From the NCBI GenBank assembly GCA_003339415.1, contig PDHQ01000704.1, positions 1 to 10,693 of the forward strand: a stretch of 10,693 bases of DNA. The letters are read 5' to 3'. The DNA comes from Ophiocordyceps camponoti-saundersi (nom. inval.). Its lineage: Eukaryota; Ascomycota; Sordariomycetes; Hypocreales; Ophiocordycipitaceae. The notes under the pieces were generated by a model. It ran no database searches. It had not been told where the DNA came from and was given only the letters and a program-made list of their open reading frames with translations. Shown here one piece after another: positions 1 to 8,160 of the stretch. A program made the translations under genes and the position numbers. Positions within the stretch are counted from its first letter, which is position 1, and every line of letters starts with the position of its first letter.

Positions 1-729
1 ATTCCTTCTCTTTAGATAATTTACGGTAAAAACTCTAATATATAAAATCTTAGTATTATTAAATAGTCTCCTCTCTTCGTATTTAATAGGGACTTCTTAT
101 ACCGCTATATAAAGAAGATTACTATCTGCCTTAGCCCTTAACTACCCCCTAAACCCCTTCCCCTTAATTATTTCACTACCTTAAGTAGTATTACCCTCTT
201 TCTATAGCAGCGCTATCCCTAAATATATATATTATATATAAGGTTTATCGTAAATTAGGATATATAAGTAATAGGGTATATATCTATATATATTTATTAA
301 ATAGCTACCGGACTTAGTTTAGGTGCTCGTAATAATAATATATATATATATATATAGATTTTATATCTTATAGTTAGAGGGAGTAGATAGGGTATTAGGG
401 GCTTAGGGTTAGGGATAACTAACGCACGATAACGCTTTTTACGGAACCCTCCCTAAAGCTATGTATAGACTTCGATATATTAATATATATTATTACTAGT
501 TATAGCGTAAAGTATAAAATTAACGCCTATAACTTCGCTAGATTCCTCCTACCTATAATCCTACTAATAGCTTTACGAAGGCCTTGCCCCCTAAGGCTTT
601 TCTTCTTTTTCGATAACTAGTTAGGGTCTTTCCTTTACCTTATTAAATTACTCTCTCTTTCTTCTTTTCCTTTCCTTTATCCTCTTCTTTTTTTCGTTAT
701 TTCCTACTATATTTACGTACGTTTATATA
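1..729. other. No gene seen; AT-rich with TA repeat and pyrimidine tract
   Basis: I see no supportable coding relic here. The stretch holds a (TA)9 run at 339-356, several other TATATA blocks, and a plus-strand C/T tract at 651-704 made of mixed CT and CTT units. The region is heavily TpA-enriched like the rest of the window. Confidence 0.5.
395..414 (+). repeat. Three short telomere-like TTAGGG units
   Basis: TTAGGG occurs at 395-400, 403-408 and 409-414, the last two in tandem. TTAGGG/CCCTAA contains no CpA or TpG, so RIP would leave it alone. CCCTAA-like hexamers also occur singly elsewhere in this TA-rich window (for example about 3161-3167 and 10013-10019), so chance is a sufficient explanation. 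Confidence 0.25.
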
Positions 730-1800
730 TTATTTTAAAAGAGGACTATTATTAATTACTATAAAGTTATAGATATTTCCTCCTTTTTTCTTCCTTATAA
801 TAGCCTTTTCCTAGCTACGCTCGGCGCGTTTACGCTCGGCACGCTTACCCTCTACCCGCTAATACTTAGTACGCTTACGATTATACTCCTCTATTTTATT
901 AGCCTCGGCCCGCCGTATCCTTTCTTTATTAGTTTACTGCGGGTAGTTTACTACTTAATAAAGCGCCCCGCTATACGTTATTCGGTCGCTATAGAAGGAT
1001 ATAAAACAGCCGGAGGGACTCTTAATAATAAGTCGCTACCTAATATAGCACGACTTCCCCCTTGCCTAGTAATTATTATACCTCCTCCTAAACTAGTCTT
1101 TATAATAGAAATAAATCTCGAAATAGAGGTTTTACTTTAACGAATCGGCGCACTTATTATAAGCATACTTAGGTCGGGGAGCGCGGCTTATAAGGATTAT
1201 CGCTTTAAATAAATTATCCTAATAGAGGAAGCGGGTAATAATAGACTTAATCGGCTTATCTAGCTTTTTCGGCATATATATAGTAACGTTATAAGCAGCG
1301 CCCTATATAACCCGATATTCCTCGTACTCTTTTCTCTTAGTATCGACTATTTTGCTCTATTCCGTCTATTACTTACCGAAATCGCGAGGGCTTTTATCGC
1401 GGTCTTTAATATCTCCGATAATATTCTAAACGTAACCTTATAGCGATAACGGAACTCCTTATTCGTAATAACGACTTCGCTAAAAAGCTCGCTAGGAATA
1501 TTATTTAACGCGGATATCCTCTTTTCGTAAAAATAATAAAATAACTCTTAAGGCGCGCGTCGAAATAAGATTTCTAATAAAATTACCGTTATAATATAAG
1601 GTTAACGATAGGAGGTTTTCCTACGGGCGTATAATTTTTTATTTATATTTATATATACGCACCGATTTACTAACTTATAGTATACTTATCCCTTTTCTAA
1701 CGCTTTAAAGTTACGATTTTTTCCTTATAAACGCTTTTCTTATAGTTTTTCCTATAATTTCTATCTACGCTAAAAGATTTTATATAATAACCCTCTAGCT
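730..1800 (-). pseudogene. RIP-degraded hypothetical protein, Lys/Arg-rich ends
   Basis: I do not recognise the family. The minus strand gives two long protein-like frames. From about 1800 to about 1440 it starts Lys/Glu-rich with stops at a regular spacing (possibly a Gln-containing coiled coil), then continues with segments such as L-V-N-R-C-V-Y-I-N and Y-E-K-R-I-S-A-L-N-N-I-P-S. From about 1440 to the stop at 730-732 the frame has moved by one and reads through K-R-K-E-Y-E-E-Y-R, a Cys/Tyr/Arg-rich middle containing Y-K-D-stop-F-R-R-R-Y-N-N-Y and F-Y-S-D-R-I-T-Y-S-G-A-L-Y, and a basic tail with a repeated K-R-A-E-R. Nearly all interrupting stops are TAA or TAG and fit Gln/Trp. The frame change may be an indel or an intron. 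Intact length would be about 350 residues. Orientation is fairly well supported, function is unknown. Confidence 0.45.
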
Positions 1801-2686
1801 TACCTATTTCGAATATACTTCGGTACTTACTTATATACGCTCTAGATCGACTAATTAGCTTATAGTATCACCGCACCTAATACCGATAGCCTACCCTAGG
1901 CTACCTAGCTTACGATATGTGAGGGTATATAAGGTCTAGCGGGGCTCGTTACGTAGTGCGCTCTGTATAATTAATACCCCCCCTTTTAGGCCCGCTTAGC
2001 TAAGCGGAAAATAGTTATCCTATGCCGTAATACGCGGAAAATAATAAAATAGTAAAAAATAGCGTTTTCTCGGCTTTTCTTAACGAGGCCGGCAGAGGGC
2101 TTAAATCGCTTAGAAATATAATAAAAACACGATCCGAGAGATTAAATTAGCTCCTAGAAGCAGTTCTTCCGTTCCGGATCGGTTAATTTATCTAGGAAAT
2201 AGTAGAAAATAGCAGAAATAGGCCTCTTTAAGCCGTCTTAAGGGGCGTCGAAAGGGCTAATCTAAGCCGTTTAGAGGTATTAATTTAAGCCTATATAAAG
2301 GGCTTAAGAGGTATTAATCGATAGAGAATATCTCGTTATAGGGGGGCAAAGATAAGCCTTAAGCCTTACGCTAATCTATATAGAGAGGCGTCGTTATTCG
2401 CATCGCTTAGCAGGGAAATACCGCCTAAGTTATACGAGTTAATATATCTAATAGTAATAAGTTTAGAGGCGCCTGCTATTAATATTTTTAGGGCTAGAAT
2501 AGCCTCTTCCTAGTATATTAAAAGGCGCATATTACGGGACCGGCGGCGGCACGAAGCCGGGCTAGCGGTAAGGTTAATAATCGCGAGCCTTTATATTAAG
2601 GCTCTAATCGTAATATACCTTATCCGTTCCCTCTTAATTAGTAGCTGCCTGCGCCGCGCGACGCTTATTATATATATCCCTTAAGA
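1801..2686. other. Non-coding stretch, candidate 3' LTR and flank
   Basis: I see no protein-like frame here. If the polypurine tract at 2687-2696 is real, the 3' LTR runs leftward (minus orientation) from about 2686. The stretch contains a 12-base direct repeat at 2273-2284 and 2307-2318, spaced 34 bases, with an 8-base repeat at 2229-2236 and 2263-2270 at the same spacing. This hints at a decayed tandem array. A small hairpin, TTAAGCC to GGCTTAA, lies around 2284-2307. TATA-like AT blocks are present but are not informative in RIP-mutated DNA. Confidence 0.4.
1977..2007 (-). repeat. Second polypurine tract next to a 16-bp perfect palindrome
   Basis: On the minus strand a perfect palindrome CCGCTTAGCTAAGCGG (1992-2007) is followed a few bases later by AAAAGGGGGGG (1977-1987) and then TATTAATTATACAG. 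The last block resembles an LTR start, TGTTAATTATACAG, after a RIP-type TpG-to-TpA change, and a TATA-like ACCTTATATACCC lies further on. This could be the true LTR boundary or the end of another element. The palindrome itself has no assigned role. Confidence 0.4.
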
Positions 2687-2697
2687 TCCCCCCTTTA
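2686..2697 (-). other. polypurine tract and probable start of copia 3' LTR
   Basis: The minus strand reads AAAGGGGGGA followed by TCTTAAGGGATATATAT, 55 bases after the end of the pol relic. A purine run directly before the 3' LTR primes plus-strand DNA synthesis in LTR retrotransposons, so this is where it should be. The expected LTR start TG would here be TC, which RIP does not explain. No second LTR copy is in the window, so the LTR length cannot be measured. Confidence 0.55.
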
Positions 2698-2949
2698 GGT
2701 ATAGGATCCTCCGGCAAAAGAGATCTTATACCGTATTATTTATTAGGTCGCTATTTCGATCGATCGTATCGTTCGGTATCGCTGCCTTTAGTATCGGGTA
2801 GTATAAGGGTATCGCGAGCTTCGCTATCGGGCGCCCTAGGCTTATCTAATAGCCTACGAGGGCTGCCTTTCGTGTTCTCGGCCCTAAAGGGCAGGATCGT
2901 AATCTTTAGGTCGGAAAGATATAATATATGCACGAATTTAATATGCTAA

Positions 2950-3385
2950 AGACGCTAGAGAAGCTTTATTAAGCTATCTTTAGCTATCTTAGCTATGCCG
3001 ATCTAATAGATCGTGAAATTACGCTTCTTAACGCGGTTAAGGATCTATTTATATCTTATATCGATATCCCTCGTGCGTGCGGCCTCTTTATATTTATTAA
3101 GGGCTATCGCCTTAGCGTTAAGGCTATCGATAAATATAATTATTAGTATAGACTCTCGAAACCCTAAGTTTTTAAGAATCTCGCAGACCCGAGTAAGGCT
3201 TATCCCTATAGGCGTTAAATTAATAAATTCGGTATCGGTTAACGATAACGTTATAAGCGTCTGCCTTTTAGATTTCTAATATACGGGGCCTATGCCGATA
3301 AAAGCGATATATCCGGTAGTTAAGTATATTATATATAAATTATTTATAAAAGACGCGTCGGCGAAGATACGAGGCTTTAGATCTC
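2950..3385 (-). other. copia RNase H domain and C-terminus
   Basis: After the second frameshift the minus strand reads D-L-K-P-R-I-F-A-D-A-S-F (3383-3348), then T-T-G-Y-I-A-F-I-G (about 3320-3295), Y-stop-K-S-K-R-Q-T (about 3282-3258) and L-T-D-T-E-F-I-N-L (about 3240-3212). These are the A-D-A, T-S/T-G-Y, W-K-S-K-R-Q and S/T-x-A-E-x motifs of copia RNase H. Further on, A-R-T-R-D-I-D-I-R-Y (3080-3051) matches the terminal R-x-K-H-I-D-I-R-Y block, with His changed to Asp, and is followed by a degraded W-I-G-T-x-D-x-x-A-D-x-L-T-K-P-like stretch (about 3005-2965). The terminal 60-codon open stretch, 2933-2751, is the C-terminal tail of this pol and not a separate gene. Confidence 0.92.
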
Positions 3386-3629
3386 GAGGTTCGTAAGCAC
3401 CTCTAAGCGTAAAGCCTAGGCTCTTTATACCGTTAAGGTATCGTATTAAATTATTCTATATAAGAAGGTATAAGGTTATTAGATTAAGGTTACCTTCGCA
3501 TAATTTACTGTTCGTAAAGGCTAAATTAGGGCTCGTGCCGTTAGAGAGGTAATTTACCCGGCCACGGCGTTTATACGGCGTTTATAACGCCTTCGCCGAA
3601 TAATTCGAGTATTTTATTAGTATATTTCT

Positions 3630-4440
3630 CTTAACGCACGCTAATTCTTTACGTAGCACGATTCCTACGGAATTATAGGCCTAAAAAGGTAGTAAGTTCG
3701 CCTAGATCCCGCAAATCCTATAATTCCTATAAGATACCCTTACCCTTATTTATAAGGGCTATTCTAGGCGCTATAATTATAGTATCGTTAATATAAAGAA
3801 GCATAGTGAAGCCCTTTTTATATATATATATCCGAAACTCGGATATAAGCTATTACTATCTATAGCGTTTAAGAGCCTTACTTGCGTATATAAACTATAT
3901 CGCGGGAGATAACTTAAGGCTATATAGGGCTCTTTTAAGCTTATATACTCGATCTATTCTATCTTCGAATATATATAGCTAGTTAACGAAAAACTCCTCT
4001 TAGCACGGGGCGTTTATAAACGCGTTAATTATATCGAATTACCGCCACTTAAGATCTCGTAAGGCTATTATCGATAGGAAGACTCGAACCGAAGAGAAGT
4101 ATATTATAAAGGCGTAGAGGTCTTCGATAGAGTGCGAGGTCTCTTTTTTATCCCCTTATACGCACTATTATGCCTTCGCGATTATAAGCTTATCTTAAGG
4201 TATCTTTATCGTAAAGACCTATTTACTTAGAAGGACCTGCTTGCCGATAGGTCGATTAATAAGATCCTATATTTAACGATTATATAGAGCCTTAATCTTA
4301 AGATTTATCGGCGGGCGCTATAAGGAGAGGTAATCGGGTCGCTTTCGCACGTCGTATTAGCCCTTAGGCGTCGATAGTATTATAATATTAAACACGACGC
4401 TGATTAGCAGGACGAAGTTAGGTATCTCTGCCTCTTTTTC
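3630..4440 (-). other. copia reverse transcriptase domain, inactivated
   Basis: Motifs in order on the minus strand: L-L-S-K-stop-V-F-T (about 4235-4210), corresponding to the conserved L-x-x-K-W-V-F/Y of copia RT; K-A-stop-stop-C-V-stop-G-D (about 4180-4155), the K-A-R-x-V-x-R-G-D box; F-D-I-I-N-A-F-I-N-A-P (4038-4006), the palm motif with its first catalytic Asp intact; Y-K-L-K-R-A-L-Y-S-L-K-L-S-P (about 3948-3907), where the usual Y-G-L-K has become Y-S-L-K; Y-I-N-D (3795-3784) in place of Y-V-D-D; and D-L-G-E-L-T-T-F-L-G (about 3700-3670). The Gly-to-Ser and Asp-to-Asn changes are RIP-type transitions. The domain is in a single frame throughout. Confidence 0.92.
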
Positions 4441-4552
4441 GTCGATATCTTTAAAGACGGCGTTAGCAGCGGTATTCGCTTCGGCTGCCGTCGCTTATCG
4501 GGTTTTTCGATTAGTTATAGGGATCGTAGCCTTATTCCTTAGCTGAGCCTGC

Positions 4553-4562
4553 GGGGGGGGGG
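4553..4562 (+). repeat. G10 homopolymer at a copia frameshift
   Basis: A run of ten G (C10 on the coding minus strand) lies in the linker between integrase and RT. The protein-like minus frame before it (higher coordinates) differs by one from the frame after it, so slippage in this run is the simplest cause of the frameshift. Confidence 0.7.
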
Positions 4563-5125
4563 CTTTTTTATCCGCTAAATCGTTAAGTTAAGCCCTATAA
4601 GGCGTTGTTCGGGCGTAAGGAATCGTATCGTGTTTAGAGGCGTTATAGGCTCTTCGGCTTAAGATAGGCCTGCGGTTTTATTATATAAATTAGGTATATT
4701 GTCCGCCTCGGCGTCTCCGGCAGGCTTATCTAAGCCCTAATAGCCGGGACGATCGTAATTTCCGTTATTATTAATTTCGTTAGGCCCTAATCTAAAGAAT
4801 TCGTCCTCGTTAAGTTAATCTTCCTAATAATCTTCGATCTCGGGCTTAGCGACGTATTTAACGGTTTAATTAAGTATTAAATCGGCTATATTATAGAACC
4901 TAACGTCTCTAGCCCTAATAATCTTATCTTCGTCGTGTAGATAGATCTTATAAATATAGCCGTAAAGCCCTTCTATGCCGACGAGGCGGTTTTCTTTAGC
5001 TTTAGGGGCTATTTTAGCGCTCTGAATCCGGTATTAAGGATAGATAATAACGTATACCTTATATCCCTATAATCTAAAATATTTAATATCGAATATTTAT
5101 ATAGAGCGCGGTTCGCAGCTATTAC
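4563..5125 (-). other. copia integrase C-terminal region and RT linker
   Basis: The minus frame contains G-Y-K-V-Y-V near 5066-5049, then K-I-A-P-K-A-K (about 5020-4995), L-V-G-I-E-G, Y-I-Y-K-I-Y and finally R-A-R-D-V-R-F-Y (about 4920-4895). This matches the end of copia integrase, where a G-C-x-A-Y-V-type strand and an R-x-x-x-x-V-G-Y-type loop precede an R-D-V-x-F motif. After it comes an acidic, Asn/Asp/Glu-rich linker down to about 4570, as is usual between integrase and RT. The catalytic DDE core should lie at higher coordinates and is not recognisable. Confidence 0.85.
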
Positions 5126-5548
5126 TATATCGATAGGGCTCTAATTCTTCGGGTTAGCTAACGATAGAAGTATATATATATATTTATCTAGCCTAATACT
5201 TACCTTTCTTCCCGTATTTCTTTTCCGTTATAATATATACTTAAGGCTTTATTACGTAAAGTTATATCCTCCCGGTACTTTAATCTTCCGCCCCCTCTAT
5301 GCTTCCTCCTCCCTTTTTATTTTATCGCTTCTTCTCTCCTTCCTCTCTCTCTCTCTCCTCCCTCCCTTATATATATAGATACGCACGCACGAGCGTACGT
5401 ATATATATTAATACTTATTACGTTTTTTTTTTCCTTTTCCGTTACCTTACCCTTTATTACCTTTATTATAGGTAATAAACTAGGTAATGTTTTCTTTTCC
5501 TACCTCTTTAGTATCCTCTCTCTATCTTCTCCCTTACTACTAACGTCT
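5126..5548. repeat. Pyrimidine tracts and microsatellites beyond the copia break
   Basis: The plus strand is C/T-rich from about 5283 to 5368, with a (CT)n core at 5343-5357, followed by a TA stretch and ACGCACGCACGAGCGTACGT near 5381-5400, which is close to self-complementary. The minus strand can be read as a long Lys/Glu/Arg/Gly-rich frame, but this is expected by chance on a purine-rich strand. I do not see integrase-core motifs here, although that is where they should lie if the copia copy were complete. Confidence 0.45.
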
Positions 5549-6082
5549 TTATATAATAAACCCGTAGCACCGTATATTACCTTTATCGCGATATCCGCGA
5601 CGGCGTCGGATAAGGCCGCTACCTAAGGAGGTAAGCCTAGCCTTGCCCCTACTATCGCCCTCGACTCCCGTGCCGCAGCTAATATCGCGCTATCGAAGCA
5701 GACGGGCTAACCCTACGCAAGGCGCCTTACTATAAATACGTACTCTCCTTCTTATATCTTAATAGGTAGCCTACCTCCGATAGCTATCGTAAACTTATAC
5801 TATATACTTTTTACCGGCGGCCCCCGTTAGTTCCTAAATATAACCCGGTATTTATTCCTCTTTTAACTTACTATAATTTACCTTTTAATATTTCTCTAGT
5901 TTTTTAAGGATATACCTATTTATAAACGCGCGGTTAGGTTCTAATAGCTTTCTCTCCGCACCGATATGCTCTCTCTCGACGAATAGCTCGAACTTATATA
6001 TATTAGGGGCTTTTTTACTAGCTATTTTAGAGTTAGGGATACCTATTTATAACTTCTTAGTCTTCTTATTACCCGTTATATT
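5549..6082 (-). pseudogene. RIP-degraded hypothetical protein of about 175 codons
   Basis: The family is not recognised. One minus-strand frame runs about 178 codons with no frameshift and ends at TAA 5549-5551. It has eight internal stops, all TAA or TAG, each where Gln or Trp would fit. The first half is helical and charged: K-K-A-P-N-I-Y-K-F-E-L-F-V-E-R-E near 6020-5973, then N-R-A-F-I-N-R-Y-I-L-K-K-L-E-K-Y. The middle has a Gly-containing turn, E-L-T-G-A-A-G-K-K-Y. The end is Arg- and Gly-rich. The composition is not driven by a purine tract, which makes it the most convincing unknown relic in the window. It has the same orientation as the copia pol and lies about 430 bases beyond its break, so it could be part of the same element's 5' half (gag side) or of another repeat. 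The opposite strand also reads as a frame, with more hydrophobic, less ordered content. Confidence 0.5.
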
Positions 6083-6292
6083 ATATATTTATAAATTTAT
6101 TTTCTAAATATATTACTATTATTTTTAATATTTATCCTCTTCCTTTCTTCTTCCTTCCTCCCTTACGCTAATCGCTATTATTATTATTATCGTTATCGTA
6201 TAGCTATTAAGTTAAGCTTAGCCCGAACTTAAATCGAAGTTTACGATATATTATACTAATTTCGAGTTAAGTTTATCTCTATACCTATATAG

Positions 6293-6952
6293 CGCTTAGC
6301 TCCCTGTTCGACCGCGCGCAAGATTATTTTGCCTTCCGAACGTACTATAGCTAAGGAGAACCTTGTCGCTAAAGGTAACGATAGCGACGACGACGATAAT
6401 AAGGATGAGATAGATCTTATTACTCCTCCTAAACCTCGTCGTATCGCTAAGAGTCGTGCGGGTAAGTAATAACCTCGTTCTAAGTTCGTATTAATCTCGA
6501 CTCGCTTACTAATATATTATATCTTATAATAGCTACGGCCACCTCTAAGCTACCTTCTCTCCTCTCGCGTTGCGTAAGAAGATAAGCTCGCGTCCCGCTA
6601 GCGCGATTAAGATTACCCCTAAGCGCTCCTATTACGTTAACGTGCTTAGGTTAAATAGTAATACGCCCGCTAAGCCGAAGCGTAGGTATAAACGTGGCGA
6701 CTTATATTAGCTAGTTCCCTATTACTAGTACGTAGGACGGCTAATATAGTAGCCGCTAACTAGGTCCTCGGCTTAACTACCTCTCGCGTTCTAAGCATGT
6801 TAAATTTAGGACTAATTTTCTAACTTCTAATTATAACCCTTAACGCCTATTTTTATAAGCCGCTACTAATACTACGTGGGGATTTATATATTAGCAGCTT
6901 CGTTATATACTTATTATATATAAGCCTAATTAAAAAGAAAGGAACGGTTACG

Positions 6953-6955
<3 letters not shown>
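6293..6955 (+). pseudogene. RIP-degraded hypothetical protein, disordered acidic/basic type
   Basis: The family is not recognised. At 6293-6466 the plus strand reads a frame containing L-P-S-E-R-T-I-A-K-E-N-L, then an acidic D-S-D-D-D-D-N-K-D-E block at about 6386-6415, then P-P-K-P-R-R and K-S-R-A-G-K. The minus strand of this segment is full of stops. GTAAGT at 6462-6467 and ATAATAG ending at 6532 could be the ends of a 71-base fungal intron. Further plus-strand stretches follow in other frames: 6564-6710 (K-I-T-P-K-R, then A-K-P-K-R-R-Y-K-R-G-D) and about 6740-6955 (S-R-S-K-H-V-K-F-R-T-N-F, then T-T-W-G-F-I-Y). Whether these are exons of one gene or pieces broken by indels is unclear. The low-complexity charged composition suggests a disordered protein. 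Confidence 0.4.

Positions 6956-6958
<3 letters not shown>

Positions 6959-6983
<25 letters not shown>
6959..6983. repeat. (AT)n microsatellite
   Basis: An uninterrupted AT dinucleotide run of 25 bases. Because RIP turns CpA/TpG into TpA, such a run may descend from a (CA)n/(TG)n repeat. Confidence 0.9.
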
Positions 6984-7189
6984 AAGTACTCCGTAATCTG
7001 TACGGAAATATATTATATTCTTATTATATTATTATCTTATATATATAGTCTTATTATTATTATTAACCTTACGAATTAATAAAAGGAAGAGGGTATTATA
7101 ATTATTTTATATTTCTCCTTCTCCCTCTTTATATAATATATCCTCTTCTCTTCTAGTTTCCTTTTACCCTATCTAAGTCTTTATTAGTT

Positions 7190-7390
7190 AAGCATCCTTC
7201 CTAAGCCGAATAGGTAGCTAGAGTTATATTATAAACTTCTTATAGTAGAGATATTAATAGATTAGACCGAGAATATATATACTATATTAACTTAGATAAT
7301 AGGGTTCGGGTAACTTATCCGGATTATATAGCGTATAGGAATATTACGTTTACCGCATAATATACTCCGGCTAATAAAGTTATAAAAGAT
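7190..7390 (+). pseudogene. Short RIP-degraded coding relic
   Basis: The plus frame from about 7190 reads K-H-P-S, then D-I-N-R-L-D-R-E-Y-I-Y-Y-I-N, D-N-R-V-R-V-T-Y-P-D-Y-I-A-Y-R-N and T-P-A-N-K-V-I-K-D, with a few TAA/TAG interruptions that fit Gln. The opposite strand is less protein-like. It is in the same frame as the 6293-6466 segment and could be a later exon of the same gene. The family is not recognised. Confidence 0.35.
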
Positions 7391-7839
7391 TAAATAATAA
7401 CTTTACTTATAACCCTTATCCTCTCTTAAAAAGTATAGAAAAGTAAGCATATTATATATACGTTCCTCCTCCTGCCGACTGCCTCCTTATCCTCCTCCTA
7501 TATTAACTTCGTATATTATATTAATATTATACTAGTCTCGGATCGGTATTATCTCGAGTTCGACTCCTTTTTATACGTATCCCTAACCTCCTACTTTATT
7601 TATATAAAGATAGTTATCTTTACGACGCGTGCTACGCGTATTTAACGTATATTATATTCCTAAGTAGCTAGCGATATATATATTCTAATAGTCTTAAAAA
7701 AAAGGTTATAGAACTTATTATTATTACTTATTTTATTCTCTTTAGTTAATCTAAAGATAATATTACTAGCTTTAAGTATATAATCCTTTATTTTGCCTTT
7801 TATAACTAACTATTTCGATATTTATTATCGGTATATCTA
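7391..7839. other. No supportable gene; competing short frames
   Basis: Several short protein-like frames overlap on the plus strand around 7450-7660, for example S-D-R-Y-Y-L-E-F-D-S-F near 7540-7575, but no single frame wins and none has recognisable motifs. I therefore call nothing here. Confidence 0.4.
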
Positions 7840-8160
7840 TCTTATTATAATATTCCCTTTTTTTAGCAAATAGACCCTTTTCCTAATACTCTATAGCCTA
7901 ATAAAATCGCACTACTCCTTTTCTCCCCTATACCCGTCGCCCTCCCGTCTTCTTACTACTCTCCTCGACCTCTCGCTCTTTTACTACTCTCCTCGTTATC
8001 TATCTCGCTCTCTATTATTACTCTCTCCTACCTCTTAATATTTTACTCGCGCTCTCGCCTACGTAAAACTACCGTCTCGTAGTTTATTCTTAACTCCCCT
8101 AACTCCTTATTCTCTTATCTATTCCTCGCTTAGTTACCGATAGTAGTTATATAAGTAAAT
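7840..8160 (-). pseudogene. Possible Arg/Glu-rich coding relic
   Basis: The minus strand from about 8160 to 7840 gives one frame with many TAA/TAG stops that would fit Gln, rich in Arg, Glu, Ser and Lys: for example K-N-K-L-R-D-G-S-F-T near 8100-8071, S-N-N-R-E-R-D-R, then R-R-V-V-R-R-R-E-G-D-G-Y and S-I-R-K-R-V-Y-L-L-K-K. The strand is purine-rich, so few chance stops and many Arg/Glu/Lys codons are expected without any gene; I hold this only weakly. No family is recognised. Confidence 0.22.
7953..7995. repeat. 15-base direct repeat, 28-base period
   Basis: TTACTACTCTCCTCG occurs at 7953-7967 and again at 7981-7995, with a more diverged third version near 8015-8035. It is a short decayed tandem array in C/T-rich DNA. 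Confidence 0.7.

Larger units (their letters stand above)
2751..5125 (-). pseudogene. Ty1/copia retrotransposon pol relic (integrase C-terminus, RT, RNase H)
   Basis: This is a degraded polyprotein of a copia-type LTR retrotransposon; the intact protein would copy element RNA into DNA and integrate it. On the minus strand the order is integrase C-terminus and linker (about 5125-4560), reverse transcriptase (about 4440-3630) and RNase H (about 3385-2950), then a charged tail ending at TAG 2751-2753. Integrase before RT is the copia order; in gypsy-type elements integrase comes last. Three frame segments are needed. The first shift is at a C10 run (plus-strand G10, 4553-4562) and the second is near 3620. 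Many internal TAA/TAG stops sit where Gln or Trp is expected. The integrase zinc finger and DDE core, protease and gag are not seen, so the copy appears 5'-truncated near 5.1-5.2 kb. Family assignment is secure; the exact 5' boundary is not. Confidence 0.93.

Noticed and set aside
395..414. Telomere or subtelomere
   Set aside because: Only three TTAGGG units, and the same hexamer or its complement recurs singly elsewhere in TA-rich DNA. It is not a telomeric array.
2751..2933. 60-codon minus-strand ORF as an independent gene
   Set aside because: It is in frame with and continuous with the copia RNase H and tail; the upstream frame is simply interrupted by RIP stops.
3013..3279. 88-codon plus-strand ORF with hydrophobic start
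   Set aside because: It is antisense to the copia RNase H, whose motifs are clear on the minus strand. Its openness reflects the opposite strand's codons.
3564..3586. 11-base tandem duplication (ACGGCGTTTAT twice) as the cause of the second copia frameshift
   Set aside because: The same frame is readable on both sides of the duplication; the frame change lies a little further on, near 3620.
5160..5555. Long Lys/Glu/Arg-rich minus frame running into the integrase frame
   Set aside because: The strand is a purine tract, so low stop density and charged residues are expected by chance, and no integrase-core motif is visible.
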